Source of the DNA: Ahaetulla prasina
Taxonomy: Eukaryota > Chordata > Lepidosauria > Squamata > Colubridae
Direction: 5' to 3'
Assembly: GCF_028640845.1 (NCBI RefSeq)
Contig: NC_080540.1
Location: 50,202,561-50,266,560, forward strand
Length of the DNA stretch: 64,000 nucleotides
In this document: one piece after another, positions 55,573 to 64,000 of the stretch
How positions within the stretch are numbered: the stretch's first letter is position 1
How the letters are laid out: each line of letters begins with the position of its first letter
The notes under the pieces: model-generated
Told to the model about the DNA's origin: nothing
Database searches by the model: none
What the model saw: only the letters and a program-made list of their open reading frames with translations
Position numbers and translations under genes: made by a program

Positions 55573-55735
55573 AGATAGAATAGAATAGAATAGAATAGAA
55601 TAGAATAGAATAGAATAGAATAGAATAGAATAGAATAGAAAACAGAGTTGGAAGGGACCTTGGAGGTCTTCTAGTCCAACCCCCTGCTTAGGCAGGAAAT
55701 CCTACACCACTTCAGACAAATGATTATCCAATCTC
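55573..55735 (-). mobile_element. CR1 3' UTR fragment with (AATAG)n array
   Basis: About 13 perfect AATAG units (55573-55640) lead directly into AACAGAGTTGGAAGGGACCT and TTCTAGTCCAACCCCCTGCT, complement of the CR1 3' end. The LINE part is only about 95 bases long, so the insertion is severely truncated. Confidence 0.93.
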
Positions 55736-56189
55736 TGTCCTGCAGCTCCTCCTCTGACCCGCTGTTGACTCACCAACAGTCCCAATATTGCAATACAGCC
55801 TTAGCTACATAACTACGCTCCATTTCGTGCTGAATAAACTAAATTATTAAGGTATCTTAAATAGAAAACTCTCTTTAGATAGATTTTTACTCCAAAAGCA
55901 TTTTATTAAAATAAATTTGATAAAAATAAAAAAAATCTGATTTAAATAAAAAAAATCTGATTTAAATTTTAAAAATCCATTTTTTTAAAAAAATAAAAAA
56001 ATGTCAATTTCCCCCCATCTTGTTCCATAAGTATGTTCCTTTATGTCCTGTTCATAAATATGTAATGTGAAGCTGATGTTTTAGTAATTTGGGAGACCAT
56101 CAAATGGTAGAAAGACAACTCTCTGTTACTAACTGCTTAAATTGTTTATATTTAAATCCAGTGGCTTTTATGTATTTCTAATGGCATTA
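55736..56189. other. Intronic sequence, nothing recognised
   Basis: Includes an A-rich stretch with AAAAAAATCTGATTTAAATA repeated twice (55925-55975). No gene. Confidence 0.45.
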
Positions 56190-56597
56190 TGGGCATTGTG
56201 GCCAAGCAATTAAGACACAGTGAGAAGGTTGACAGTTCAAGACCTAAGTACTGCGTGCTGGGGTGAACTCCTGTTATTTGTCCCATCTCCTGCCAACCTA
56301 GCACTTCGAAAACATGCAAGTGCGAATAGATAAATAGGTATCACTTATGTGGGAAGGTAACAGTGCTGGTGTATACAGTAGTGGCCAAAATTGTGGAAAC
56401 CTTTTGGGAAAAGTATATTTTTAGGTTTGATGACTAATAACACCACTTTTTTTGGAGGAGTACCATAAAATTATATATCAATGGAAAGATAATTTAATCA
56501 AGAATGTAATGCAACAAAGTTTGTTCAATTATCTGTATTCTTTCTTTGGGTTCTTTCATTTAGTGAGCTTGTAAAATATAATAAAACTAAAGTAACC

Positions 56598-56954
56598 GTG
56601 CAAAGAGTTGACTGGTCGCCCAGAAAGCGATGTAAAATAATATTATTAAGTGAACAAGGCTACAGTTATAAAGAAATTGGAAGAAAAATTGGTGGAAACT
56701 TAATCAAAGATGACATTTCTAAGTTTTTGAAGAGGTATAAGGAGACTCAGTCACTACAGAACCACACTGGTAAAGGCAGGAAAAAGTGTACAACAGCAAG
56801 TGATGATAGAAGAATTAAGAGACTGTGCCTATGTGACAGAAGAAAATCCTCTGGGTGTATACAAGATGAAATGGCGCAATGCAATGTGAAGTTGAGTGCA
56901 AGGACAGTTCGGTGCAGACTGCAGGAATTTGTTCTAAAATCTAGAATTTCATGA
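56598..56954 (+). pseudogene. Tc1-type transposase N-terminal fragment
   Basis: A 118-codon frame. Residues 1-50 form a helix-turn-helix: VDWSPRKRCKIILLSEQGYS, YKEIGRKIGGN, DISKFLKRYKE. Residues 65-118 form a second one: SDDRRIKRLCLCDRRKSSGC then SARTVRCRLQEF. These are the paired DNA-binding domains that recognise the terminal repeats. The catalytic DDE domain is absent, and downstream sequence after the stop (KSIKFLIKLSF-like) runs into the terminal region. It might at most bind ends. The missing half is what the copy at 21710 retains. Confidence 0.9.
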
Positions 56955-57241
56955 AAAAAGCTACTTTTATCTCTCAAACAAAGGTTGAAAAGCATTAAAT
57001 TCTTGATTAAATTATCTTTCCTTTGATATATAATTTTATGGCATTACTCCCCCCCAAAAATGGTGTTATTAGCCATCAAACCTCAAAAATATACTTTTTT
57101 TTTTTTTTAAATTTACATTTATATCCCGCCCTTCTCCGAAGACTCAGGGCAGCTTACATTGTGTAAGGCAATAGTCTCATTCTATTTGTATATTTATATA
57201 CAAAGTCAAAGTCTACCCAAAATTGGGTAGATCCGGGTGGG

Positions 57242-58852
57242 ATGTCTGAGAGCCGTCTTGTTGAGATTGTTTGGGATGAATTTGACTCTGTGGCTCCCGA
57301 GGACATGGACAGGTTGCTGGGTAGGTTGAATGCCACCACATGTTTACTGGACCCGTGTCCCTCTTGGTTGGTGCTGGCCGCACAGGATGTGACACGAGGC
57401 TGGCTCCAGGGTCTTACAAATGCTTCTTTGTTGGAGGGGGTCTTTCCGGCCGCCTTGAAAGAGGCGGTGGTGAGGCCTCTTCTCAAGAAGCCTTCCCTGG
57501 ACCCAGCTGTGTTAGGTAATTATCGTCCGGTCTCCAACCTTCGCTTCGCGGCGAAGGTTGTAGAGAGTGTGTTGGCATGTCAGCTTCCCCGGTACCTGGA
57601 GGAAACCGTCTATCTAGACCCGTTCCAGTCCGGTTTCCGGCCCGGTTACAGCACTGAGACGGCTTTGGTCGCGCTGGTGGATGATCTCTGGAGGGCCAGG
57701 GATAGGGGTTATTCCTCTGCCTTGGTCCTATTAGACCTCTCAGCGGCTTTTGATACCATCGACCATGGTATCCTGCTGCGCCGGTTGGAGGGATTGGGAG
57801 TGGGAGGCACCGTTTATCGGTGGTTCTCCTCCTATCTCTCCGATCGGTCGCAGACGGTGTTGACGGGGGGGCAGAGATCGGCCCCGAGACGCCTCACTTG
57901 TGGGGTGCCTCAGGGGTCGATTCTCTCGCCCCTCTTGTTCAACATCTATATGAAGTCGCTGGGTGAGATCATCAGTGGTTTCGGTGTGAGGTACCAGCTG
58001 TACGCTGACGACACTCAGCTGTACTTTTCCACACTGGACCACCCCAATGAAGCTATCGAGGTGTTGTCCCGGTGTCTGGAAGCCGTACGGGTCTGGATGG
58101 GGAGAAACAGGCTCAAGCTCAATCCCTCCAAGCCGGAGTGGCTGTGGATGCCGGCATCCCGGTACAGTCAGCTGCAGCCTCGGCTGACTGTTGGGGGCGA
58201 GTCATTGGCCCCAATGGAGAGGGTACGCAACTTGGGCGTCCTCCTGGATGAACGGCTGTCTTTTGAAGACCACTTGACGGCCGTCTCCAGGAGAGCTTTT
58301 TACCAGGTTCGCCTGGTTCGCCAGTTGCGCCCCTTTCTAGACCGGGATTCCCTATGCATGGTCACTCATGCTCTCGTGACATCTCGCCTGGACTACTGCA
58401 ATGCTCCCTACATGGGGCTCCCCTTGAGGAGCACCCGGAGACTCCAGGTAGTTCAGAATGCAGCTGCGCGGGTGATAGAGGGAGCCCCTCGTGGCTCCCA
58501 TGTAACACCTCTCCTGCGCAGACTGCACTGGCTGCCTGTGGTTTTCCGGGTGCGCTTCAAGGTTTTGGTAACCATCTTCAAAGCGCTCCATGGCATAGGG
58601 CCGGGTTACTTACGGGACCGTCTACTGCCACCGAATGCCTCCCACCGGCCCATGCGCTCTCACAGGGAGGGACTCCTCAGAGTGCCGTCGGCCAGGCAGT
58701 GCCGACTGGCGACACCCAGGGGAAGGGCCTTTTCTGTGGGGGCCCCCACCCTCTGGAACGAGCTCCCCCCAGGACTTCGTCAACTTCCGGACCTTCGGAC
58801 CTTCCGCCGCGAGCTTAAGACACACTTATTCATTTGCGCAGGGCTGGACTAG
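57242..58852 (+). CDS. L2 ORF2, open reverse transcriptase to C-terminus
   Basis: 536 codons without interruption. In order: DEFDSVAPEDMDRLLGRLNA; RT fingers LLKKPSLDPAVLGNYRPVSN (about residues 92-112); GFRPGYSTETALVALVDDLW; palm motif [38 protein letters not shown]; catalytic [13 protein letters not shown] (about residues 255-267); thumb [16 protein letters not shown]; then [34 protein letters not shown] and [20 protein letters not shown]. It would copy RNA into DNA at a nicked target. The endonuclease is missing, so this copy is not autonomous. The true protein begins upstream of the truncation; the first Met is arbitrary. It shares the family of 31757-36636 and shows little decay. Confidence 0.92.
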   Translation: MSESRLVEIVWDEFDSVAPEDMDRLLGRLNATTCLLDPCPSWLVLAAQDVTRGWLQGLTNASLLEGVFPAALKEAVVRPLLKKPSLDPAVLGNYRPVSNLRFAAKVVESVLACQLPRYLEETVYLDPFQSGFRPGYSTETALVALVDDLWRARDRGYSSALVLLDLSAAFDTIDHGILLRRLEGLGVGGTVYRWFSSYLSDRSQTVLTGGQRSAPRRLTCGVPQGSILSPLLFNIYMKSLGEIISGFGVRYQLYADDTQLYFSTLDHPNEAIEVLSRCLEAVRVWMGRNRLKLNPSKPEWLWMPASRYSQLQPRLTVGGESLAPMERVRNLGVLLDERLSFEDHLTAVSRRAFYQVRLVRQLRPFLDRDSLCMVTHALVTSRLDYCNAPYMGLPLRSTRRLQVVQNAAARVIEGAPRGSHVTPLLRRLHWLPVVFRVRFKVLVTIFKALHGIGPGYLRDRLLPPNASHRPMRSHREGLLRVPSARQCRLATPRGRAFSVGAPTLWNELPPGLRQLPDLRTFRRELKTHLFICAGLD

Positions 58853-59058
58853 ATTTTTAAGTTTTTTAAATTTTTAAATGCTTAAATTTTAGATTTGGTT
58901 TTAAACTGGGTTTTATTATTTATATGTCTATTTTAATTATTTGGCCGATATAATAAGTTTTTTAGATGAATGTTTTACTTTGTATATATATGTGTTTTTA
59001 TATGGCTGTACACCGCCCTGAGTCCCTAGGGAGATAGGGCGGTATAAAAATATGAATA

Positions 59059-59150
<92 letters not shown>

Positions 59151-59152
59151 CT
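59059..59152 (+). repeat. (AAT)n(AAC)n microsatellite at L2 3' end
   Basis: About 11 AAT units followed by about 20 AAC units, directly after the L2 3' UTR. The C substitution seems to have spread through the tail. Confidence 0.95.
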
Positions 59153-59442
59153 TATTGCCCCCCCCCAACAATCTGGGTCCTCATTTTACCTACCTTATAA
59201 AGGATGGAAGGCTGAGTCAACCTTGGGCCTGGTGGGACTCGAGCCTGCAGTAATTGCAGGCAGCTGTGTTTAATAACAGGCTTCTTACAGCCTGAGCCAC
59301 ACCGCAGCCCTAAAGATTATCTCAAAAGATTTTCACAATTTTGGCCACTACTGTAGTCATGTTGGCCAACTGACCATGGAAGCAGCTTCAGACAATGCTG
59401 GCTCTTCAGCTGTGCATCAGAGAAGTGCACCACTCCCTAGAG

Positions 59443-59818
59443 CAGTGATGGCGAACCTTTCAGGCACTGAGTGCCCAAACTGCATGCAAGTGCGCATACC
59501 CAAACTGACATGCAGACATATGCATGCACAGATGTACATATGTGTGGACGTGCACACACACATGCACGGATGTGTGCGCATGAGTAGCATAAACCCCAAG
59601 ACCAGCTGGCAGGCAGGAGGCGGGGCATCCCAAAACTGGCAGCATGGCAAGAGGAATGATCTTTTTCTTTCGTGAGCTTCTGTTTCGTCGTTTGCAGGGA
59701 AACAGAAGCTCACGAAAGAACCACCACGGAGATCTGACCTGGGGCAATGGCGCACATGCCAGCAGAAAGGACTCTGTGAGCAACCTCTGGCACGCGTGCC
59801 ATAGGTTTGCCATCAAAG
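59443..59818. mobile_element. hAT-type MITE, GTGATGGCGAACC family
   Basis: Starts CAGTGATGGCGAACCTTTCA and ends CCATAGGTTTGCCATCAAAG. Perfect 8-bp duplication CCCTAGAG at 59435-59442 and 59819-59826, which is itself part of the old Sauria-type SINE. The interior holds an inverted pair around GTTTCCCTGCAAACGACGAA and its complement. Confidence 0.93.
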
Positions 59819-59850
59819 CCCTAGAGTCAGTTATTATTGTCTAATGGAAA

Positions 59851-60950
59851 TTGCATGCTTGTCTATGGGAAAGATGTAAAGTTGGTAAATGCTCAAAGGA
59901 AGAAGACAACTTATTGTATATCAAAAGGAGTCCAACATGTGAAGATTTTGAGATAAGTTTCCTGTCTACAGGAGCTAGCTTAGATCCAGGTTGCTTAGCT
60001 TCAGAGATAGAATTTCATTGGCTTGTTGAGCCTAGTTCTGTACCTTTGGAAAATAAATGAACTGGGTATGTAAAGACAGAAAATTCATGAATATAATAAT
60101 ATAAGTTCCCTTTGAGCATTTTACAATCCTTATCTGCAGTTCAGATGGAATTTAAGTGTCCCTTGGCATACCTCAGTAGTACTGTAGCAAACTGACACAT
60201 TTTTTGCTTTCTCCCATAATTTGTATGTTTCTAATATTATTCCATAGTCTGTTTCCTTTCGCACTTGATTTTTCTTACAGAGATTGTATAGCCAAACAGT
60301 AAATTAATCTGTCTACCTCGAAGTCTGCTTATCCCAATCAACATTTGGAGGTGATTAAATTCAAAGGAAGATGTATGTTTTTTAATCATTTTTTTTTTTT
60401 GCTGAAGCTGAAAAATTAACCGATTTTTGCAAACGGATATAGTAATAAGTCAAATTCTGGCCTTAAATTCTGAGATTTTTTCCCCCTTTACGGAACCTGG
60501 GAGAAATGGTTTTAAATGTTCTCTGTAGGAGGCCTAATATCAGATGGTGGCATTTTAATGTTCTGTCAATATTGGGAGCCAATTTTCTTCTGTGGTACAG
60601 AACAGAAATTGGAAAGATAGCTTGGCCAACAATATATCATAGTCGGTACTGATACAGAATGGTGGTAAATTGCTCCTGAAGCTGTAGGACCTTGACAATT
60701 CGCCAAAATGCTTAAATCAAGAAAATAAGTAGAGTAGTCTTATAGCCAATACAATAATTTCTATTTCCTGTATTCTGTTTTTTCCCCCCACTGTTCACAT
60801 ATTTCTTTTATTTGGTTGTTTATTATAATCCTTTTCTCCAGGAGATGAAGGCAATGTACATATTGTTCCTTTCTGTTTTGTTTTGTTTTGCCCAATTGCA
60901 ACTCTGTGAGATGGGATCATGGGTTGAGTGAATGACTATCACTGAAGGTA
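59851..60950. other. Intronic sequence, nothing recognised
   Basis: AT-rich intron sequence; no gene or repeat family identified. Confidence 0.45.
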
Positions 60951-60959
60951 GATTTGAAC

Positions 60960-61137
60960 CAGGGGTGCTATTTACTTACTTTCATACCGGTTCGCAAATG
61001 TGAACAAGCGTACACAGGACCTTCCGCTCATGTGTGGAGCTTCAAAAACAGGACGGGATGGCCGATAGGTGGAGCCTCTCATCTCCACCACTACCGGTTC
61101 TCCCGAACCGGATACAACCAGCTGAATACTACCATTG
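60960..61137. mobile_element. Short hAT-type MITE
   Basis: A 178-bp element from CAGGGGTGCTATTTACTTAC to GCTGAATACTACCATTG. Flanks ATTTGAAC and ATTTGAAT match at 7 of 8. The interior carries ATACCGGTTCGC and ACTACCGGTTCTCC. Confidence 0.85.
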
Positions 61138-61145
61138 ATTTGAAT

Positions 61146-62370
61146 TCTGCATCACTTTTACCCGTGTGTTTATTTAATTTATTCAGATAGCAATCCTGTC
61201 ACCACTTAAAGAGTTATCCCATTTATTTCAACAGAATATATAAGAGTATAGGATTGTACTGGCTTTTTTTTGTCATTGTGGTGTATTTGTCTAATATTGT
61301 GTCTACAGTACAGAGAAAAAGGAAGCAGCTTTTATATGGCTGTAGTACACTAGCGGAAGAAACAGTTCTAATAATATATTTCTAATGACCATGGAATGTC
61401 ATATCTTGTGGTTTCACTTTGTTCTTTTATGGAATAAGATGTTGTTTCATTTACATTCCAAGACTTGGGAGATGAGGAAATCATGTCATTCCACTTGGGG
61501 AAAAGACTGCTTATACTTTTGTTTTCATCTGAATGTGCTTGGAATATGCATGTGAATCTTCCCAGTGTACTACAGGAATTGTTAATCTGTTGTTTTGGAG
61601 ATTTGACTAATAATTTATAGCAACCAATTTAAAGAAAATTGGGGGAAATATAATCTGCCTGATACAGTTTATAGATCTTGGTGTACATTCTCTAGTTTAC
61701 AATTTAGAAAGCACCTTGGAAATGTTGAGTGTAATCTCAATCCAAAAATATATTTTCAATGTTAAATAATATTTAAAAAATGAAGATATCCATTTGTAGA
61801 GGCTTCAGTGTAAATCAAAGCAAAGTGAACATCTGAACTTATTCCAAAAAGATATAGGCAAACATTTCGTAATAAATGATGCTTTCTTTTCTTTATAGCT
61901 TCAAATGGCCAAGAATCTGAGCTAATAGTAGCTTCTAAACAGCTTTCAACAACAGCCTAATGTCATTGTACCCTCTAAGTATTTGATTTATCAGCCATTC
62001 AATCACAAGGGCTCTATTGGACTCATGATCTTGCTGTGAGGTTATGAGGCATTCACCAATCTATTATGGTACCCTCCAGATATTTTGAACTAGAATTTCT
62101 ATATAAATTATCATAGGTAATAAGCAGTAAGGTCTAAAAATTCTAGAAAGAGGAGAATTAGGGCAAACGACTTACTCATAACACTCAAATTCTTCTTTTC
62201 TGAGAAGAATCCTATAAATCAGCATACTGATATACTTGGTTACCAAGAAGAGGCTAGATTCAAAAGACATTCATGCATTTGTTGTTTTTGTACATGTACA
62301 GGTAGTCATTTCCATCACTCTACTAATACAGAGATTCTCCATCATAAAATCCCTTTTGCTCTGAGTTTTT
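61146..62370. other. Intronic sequence, nothing recognised
   Basis: AT-rich intron sequence. A TTTATAG splice-like site near 61899 is not followed by a convincing coding segment. Confidence 0.45.
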
Positions 62371-62374
62371 ATTT

Positions 62375-62760
62375 GTTCATTTCCACCTTCTTAGCTGACA
62401 TCCTATAAGAAATAAAGGGAGATAGTATAGATCAATTTTGAGATATTTAGGTCTCATCAGCTAGCCATACCCTTACTTGGATTCGAACTTGGGCTTCCTG
62501 CATATTAGACAGTTGTATTAACCTCTGAACCATAAGTTCTCCTCCCTTTATCAGGGGAAAGTTAACTATTTTTCTGTCGAAGGACCTGGTCTGCCCCAAT
62601 ATGGGAGGGAGCATATTGCTCCCTTGAAGCAGTATGAAGTATTACTCGAATCTAAGATAGTGTATGGCTAGCTGATGAGAGCTAAATAGCTCGAAATAGA
62701 TCTATACTAGTCTTCCTTTATTTCTTTATCAACAAAACACAAATTTGGTACAAAATAGTT
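62375..62760. mobile_element. Two tRNA-derived SINE copies head to head
   Basis: Minus-strand copy at about 62400-62560: GAACTTATGGTTCAGAGGTT (A-box-like), CAAGTTCGAATCCAAGTAAG (B box), GGTATGGCTAGCTGATGAGA. Plus-strand partial copy at about 62645-62750: CTCGAATCTAAGATAG, GTATGGCTAGCTGATGAGAG, AGATCTATACTAGTCTTCCT, TTATTTCTTTATC. Same family as 30779-31060. Confidence 0.65.
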
Positions 62761-62837
62761 TGTCGTGAAAGCGACTGCCTGAGGGCTCCTGGATCAAAGT
62801 TGAAAGGCGAAAGGGAAGCAGTATGCTCCCTCCCATA

Positions 62838-62838
62838 T

Positions 62839-62894
<56 letters not shown>

Positions 62895-64000
62895 TCATAT
62901 TTTTATACCACCCTATCTCCCAAGGGACTCAGGGCGGTTTACAGCCAAGTAAAACATAAACATAAATACAAGTTAAAACCCCAATTTAAAAAACTTATTA
63001 AATACGGCTGAATATTAAAACCACAATAAAATAGTAAAACCCCATTAAAACCAAATTTAAAATTTAAAATTCTAGTCCAGTCCTGCGCAGATAAAAAGAT
63101 GTGTCTTAAGCTCGTGGCGAAAGGTTCGAAGGTTAGGAAGTTGGCGAAGTCCTGGGGGAAGTTCGTTCCAGAGGGTGGGAGCCCCCACAGAAAAGGCCCT
63201 TCCCCTGGGCGTCGCCAGCCGGCACTGCCTGGCTGACAGCACCCTGAGGAGTCCCTCCCTGTGAGAGCGTACGGGTCGGTGGGAGGCAATCGGTGGCAGT
63301 AAACGGTCCGTAAGTATCCCGGCCCAATGCCATGGAGCGCTTTGAAGATAATTACCAAAACCTTGAAACGCACCCGAAAGGCCACAGGTAGCCAGTGCAG
63401 TCTGCGCAGGAGAGGTGTCACATGGGAGCCACGAGGGGCTCCCTCTATCACCCGCGCAGCCGCATTCTGGACCAACTGGAGCCTCCGGGTGCTCTTCAAG
63501 GGGAGCCCCATGTAGAGAGCATTGCAGTAATCCAGACGAGATGTCACAAGGGCCTGAGTGACCGTGCATAGGGCATCCCGGTCTAGAAAGGGGTGCAACT
63601 GGCGAACCAGACGAACCTGGTAAAAAGCTCTCCTGGAGATGGCCGTCAAGTGGTCTTCAAAAGACAGCCGTCTATCCAGGAGAACGCCCAAGTTGCGCAC
63701 CCTCTCCATTGGGGAAAATGACTCGCCCCCAACAGTCAGCCGCGGCTGCAGCTGACTGTACTGGAGTGCCGGCATCCACAGCCACTCTGTCTTGGAGGGA
63801 TTGAGCTTGAGCCTGTTTCTCCCCATCCAGACCCGTACGGCTTCCAGACACCGGGACAGCACTTCGATAGCTTCGTTGGGGTGGCCCGGTGTGGAAAAGT
63901 ACAGCTGAGTATCATCAGCGTACAGTTGATACCTCACACCGAAACCACTGATGATCTCACCCAGTGGCTTCATATAGATGTTGAACAGGAGGGGTGAGAG
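62838..64000 (-). mobile_element. L2 LINE 3' part, minus strand, cut by window end
   Basis: The tail is seen as (TTTA)n at 62838-62893, then ATACCACCCTATCTCCCAAG and GGACTCAGGGCGGTTTACAG, the complement of the L2 3' hairpin. The coding region is open to the window edge. Nearly identical in protein to the copies at 57242 and 32408. Confidence 0.93.
62939..64000 (-). CDS. L2 ORF2 C-terminal part, partial at window end
   Basis: Minus-strand frame open from the window edge: [20 protein letters not shown], catalytic [77 protein letters not shown] frameshift near [12 protein letters not shown] (about 63300) switches away from the LLPPNASHRP frame seen in the other copies; a second frame, [20 protein letters not shown], carries the true C-terminus (63072-63300). 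It covers the reverse transcriptase from just before the active site. Inactive because of the frameshift. Confidence 0.88.
   Translation of the reverse strand, partial: LSPLLFNIYMKPLGEIISGFGVRYQLYADDTQLYFSTPGHPNEAIEVLSRCLEAVRVWMGRNRLKLNPSKTEWLWMPALQYSQLQPRLTVGGESFSPMERVRNLGVLLDRRLSFEDHLTAISRRAFYQVRLVRQLHPFLDRDALCTVTQALVTSRLDYCNALYMGLPLKSTRRLQLVQNAAARVIEGAPRGSHVTPLLRRLHWLPVAFRVRFKVLVIIFKALHGIGPGYLRTVYCHRLPPTDPYALTGRDSSGCCQPGSAGWRRPGEGPFLWGLPPSGTNFPQDFANFLTFEPFATSLRHIFLSAQDWTRILNFKFGFNGVLLFYCGFNIQPYLISFLNWGFNLYLCLCFTWL

Larger units (their letters stand above)
57211..59152 (+). mobile_element. L2 LINE, 5' truncated, nested in a SINE
   Basis: Starts at about TCTACCCAAAATTGGGTAGA and runs through ORF2 to the 3' UTR CACCGCCCTGAGTCCCTAGG, GATAGGGCGGTATAAAAATA and a long (AAT)n(AAC)n tail. 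The host SINE is interrupted in the phrase ACAAAGTCAACTTATTG. Confidence 0.93.
57108..59308 (-). mobile_element. tRNA-derived SINE with L2-type tail, split by an L2
   Basis: The piece at 57108-57210 (AATTTACATTTATATCCCGC, GTAAGGCAATAGTCTCATTC) and the piece at 59153-59308 (TTATTGCCCCCCCCCAACAA to GAGCCACACCGCAGCCCT) together equal the SINE at 41128-41415 in the same orientation. Its insertion lies inside the right part of the Tc1 element. Confidence 0.88.
56376..59353 (+). mobile_element. Tc1-like element, internally deleted, carries nested SINE and L2
   Basis: Left terminus CAGTAGTGGCCAAAATTGTG, right terminus CACAATTTTGGCCACTACTG, with TA at 56374-56375 and 59354-59355. The left part up to about 57100 holds the transposase N-terminus. 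The right terminal repeat is only reached after about 2.2 kb of inserted SINE plus L2. Without them it would be about 780 bp. Same family as 21710-22329. Confidence 0.92.
56190..59850 (+). mobile_element. Old Sauria-type SINE holding a Tc1 element and a hAT MITE
   Basis: The SINE reads TTGTGGCCAAGCAATTAAG, GGGGTGAACTCCTGTTATTT and GTGGGAAGGTAACAGTGCTG up to 56375. It resumes after the Tc1 with GTCATGTTGGCCAACTGACC and GAAGTGCACCACTCCCTAGA up to 59442, and after the hAT with TCAGTTATTATTGTC. In intact copies (23434-23793) these segments follow one another in this order. Confidence 0.8.
31379..64000 (+). other. ITPR1: ITPR1 intron, runs past window end
   Basis: Donor GTAAGA at 31379. No downstream segment translating to the next conserved ITPR1 block (CLFKLCPMNRYSAQKQ) was found, so the intron exceeds 32.6 kb here. 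It is filled by the mobile elements listed below. Confidence 0.8.

Noticed and set aside
61890..61960. Possible exon after TTTCTTTATAG
   Set aside because: The following sequence has stops in all frames within a short distance, no good donor, and no match to the next ITPR1 block.
1..64000. CRISPR arrays, operons, ribosome-binding sites, prophage
   Set aside because: No regularly spaced identical repeats with unique spacers, and no prokaryotic gene layout. The tandem repeats are eukaryotic microsatellites.

Overview
The window is vertebrate nuclear DNA, most likely from a snake. It has Sauria-type SINEs with BovB-like tails, CR1 LINEs ending in pentanucleotide microsatellites such as (AATAG)n, RTE-BovB, young L2 LINEs, and many small hAT and Tc1/mariner derivatives. 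There is no bacterial-type gene organisation. The species call is an inference from repeat content.

One host gene is supported: ITPR1 (inositol 1,4,5-trisphosphate receptor type 1) on the + strand. Its first coding exon (20494-20601, start codon at 20510) and next coding exon (31308-31378) have consensus splice sites and compatible phases (2, then 1). Together they encode about the first 54 residues. The next exon was not found, so its intron runs more than 32 kb to the window end. Bases 1-20493 are therefore probably a 5' UTR intron or upstream sequence.

The rest is mobile DNA and undiagnosed intronic sequence. 1-20 kb: LINE 3' ends, a Penelope-like terminal repeat, hAT MITEs, and a LINE inserted in a MITE (18155-20362). 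20-31 kb (first coding intron): Tc1 derivative, LINE, a Sauria SINE with a 15-bp target duplication, BovB, microsatellites. 31-38 kb: a near-full-length L2 (31757-36636, minus) with a CpG-rich 5' end, sitting inside an older CR1/L3. 38-56 kb: BovB, CR1 and L2 pieces, a solo LTR (41888-42256), SINEs split by hAT elements, and TA-flanked MITEs. 56-60 kb: an old SINE holding a Tc1 element, which holds another SINE, which holds an L2 with a long open reading frame. 60-64 kb: a hAT MITE, a tRNA-derived SINE pair and a further L2 cut by the window edge.

No gene system works together here beyond the two ITPR1 exons. The main content is a well-marked record of nested transposition, readable from target-site duplications and rejoined host sequence. 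I found no clearly undescribed system. The most notable signals are the L2 5' end with a YY1-like motif, the hammerhead-ribozyme-like relic in a Penelope-type repeat, the SINE tail shared with L2, and several perfect hairpins.
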